A DNA stretch of 51,828 nucleotides from the NCBI GenBank assembly GCA_000802045.1, contig JUEF01000094.1, positions 1-51,828 of the forward strand, read 5' to 3'. Origin of the DNA: Peptococcaceae bacterium BICA1-8 (GTDB taxonomy: Bacteria > Bacillota > Peptococcia > Peptococcales > BICA1-8). Positions 51,790-51,828 of the stretch are shown here, in pieces; the stretch's first letter is position 1, and the number at the start of each line of letters is the position of its first letter. Below the pieces are notes generated by a model. The model made no database searches. It was not told the DNA's origin and saw only the letters and a list, made by a program, of their open reading frames with translations. A program made the position numbers and the translations under genes.

Positions 51790-51828
51790 GATTTTAATCT
51801 TAATCTAGCGAAGCGGAATCTTAATCTA
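51790..51828. repeat. CGCTTCGCTAG-core repeat, inverted copy at the window edge
   Basis: TTAATCTTAATCTAGCGAAG CGGAATCTTAATCTA-type sequence; its reverse complement aligns with 41190-41225. It is cut by the window end. Confidence 0.6.

Noticed and set aside
1-51828. tRNA or rRNA genes
   Set aside because: No cloverleaf with GGTTCRANYCC-type arm or rRNA-like stretch was seen on either strand by eye.

Overview
The window looks like chromosome of a low-GC, anaerobic, probably spore-forming Clostridia (Peptococcaceae-like). The signs are AT-rich DNA, a SpoVE/FtsW-type mur-fts cluster, many ferredoxin-type proteins, a TRAP carboxylate importer and two AprA/FrdA-like flavoproteins. Genus cannot be fixed from sequence alone. 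Every confidently recognised protein gene is on the minus strand.

Layout. (1) 1-8332: the leader end of a type I-C CRISPR array (7 repeats in view, continuing past the left edge) and a complete type I-C cas set in the order cas3, cas5c, cas8c (with an internal cas11c), cas7c, cas4, cas1, cas2. In the cas3-cas5c gap a plus-strand consensus promoter drives a degenerate repeat (6064-6092) that keeps the repeat's hairpin and processing handle. The sequence behind it matches the cas5c promoter/5' leader next to a TTC PAM, with mismatches only at positions 6 and 18. I read this as a crRNA-like autoregulator of the cas operon, and it is the main discovery here. (2) 8639-10897: small housekeeping genes (Smr-like, YdbC/PC4, a QueG-like iron-sulfur protein, MOSC). 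(3) 11097-14776: a TetR-controlled FtsX-type ABC exporter. (4) 14973-16363: a four-gene cassette of unknown role behind a perfect sigma-A promoter and an array of 8-bp repeats. (5) 16597-19843: a decaying MacAB-type exporter with a frameshifted permease, short adaptor, response-regulator stub and DUF4825 stub. (6) 20136-26621: lspA, ynfA, GyrI-like, DUF2225, methyltransferase, enoyl-CoA hydratase, a NapH-like iron-sulfur membrane protein with its exported partner, and a Nudix hydrolase. (7) 26735-38975: a catabolic or respiratory unit with two AprA-like flavoproteins, a ferredoxin, a ferredoxin-GltD hybrid, TRAP DctP/Q/M, an MmgE/PrpD enzyme, a two-component pair and a TauE exporter. (8) 39117-51658: the division and cell-wall cluster murF-mraY-murD-ftsW-murG-murC-murB-murA-ftsQ-ftsZ, with no ftsA between ftsQ and ftsZ and with several families of short intergenic repeats.

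How the parts work together. The Cas proteins form an adaptive immune system that the crRNA-like RNA would keep in check by guiding Cascade to its own operon promoter. The TRAP cluster would import an organic acid, process it with the PrpD-family enzyme and pass electrons through flavoprotein/ferredoxin modules under a YesM/YesN-like regulator. The mur-fts run makes lipid II from UDP-GlcNAc and builds the septum.
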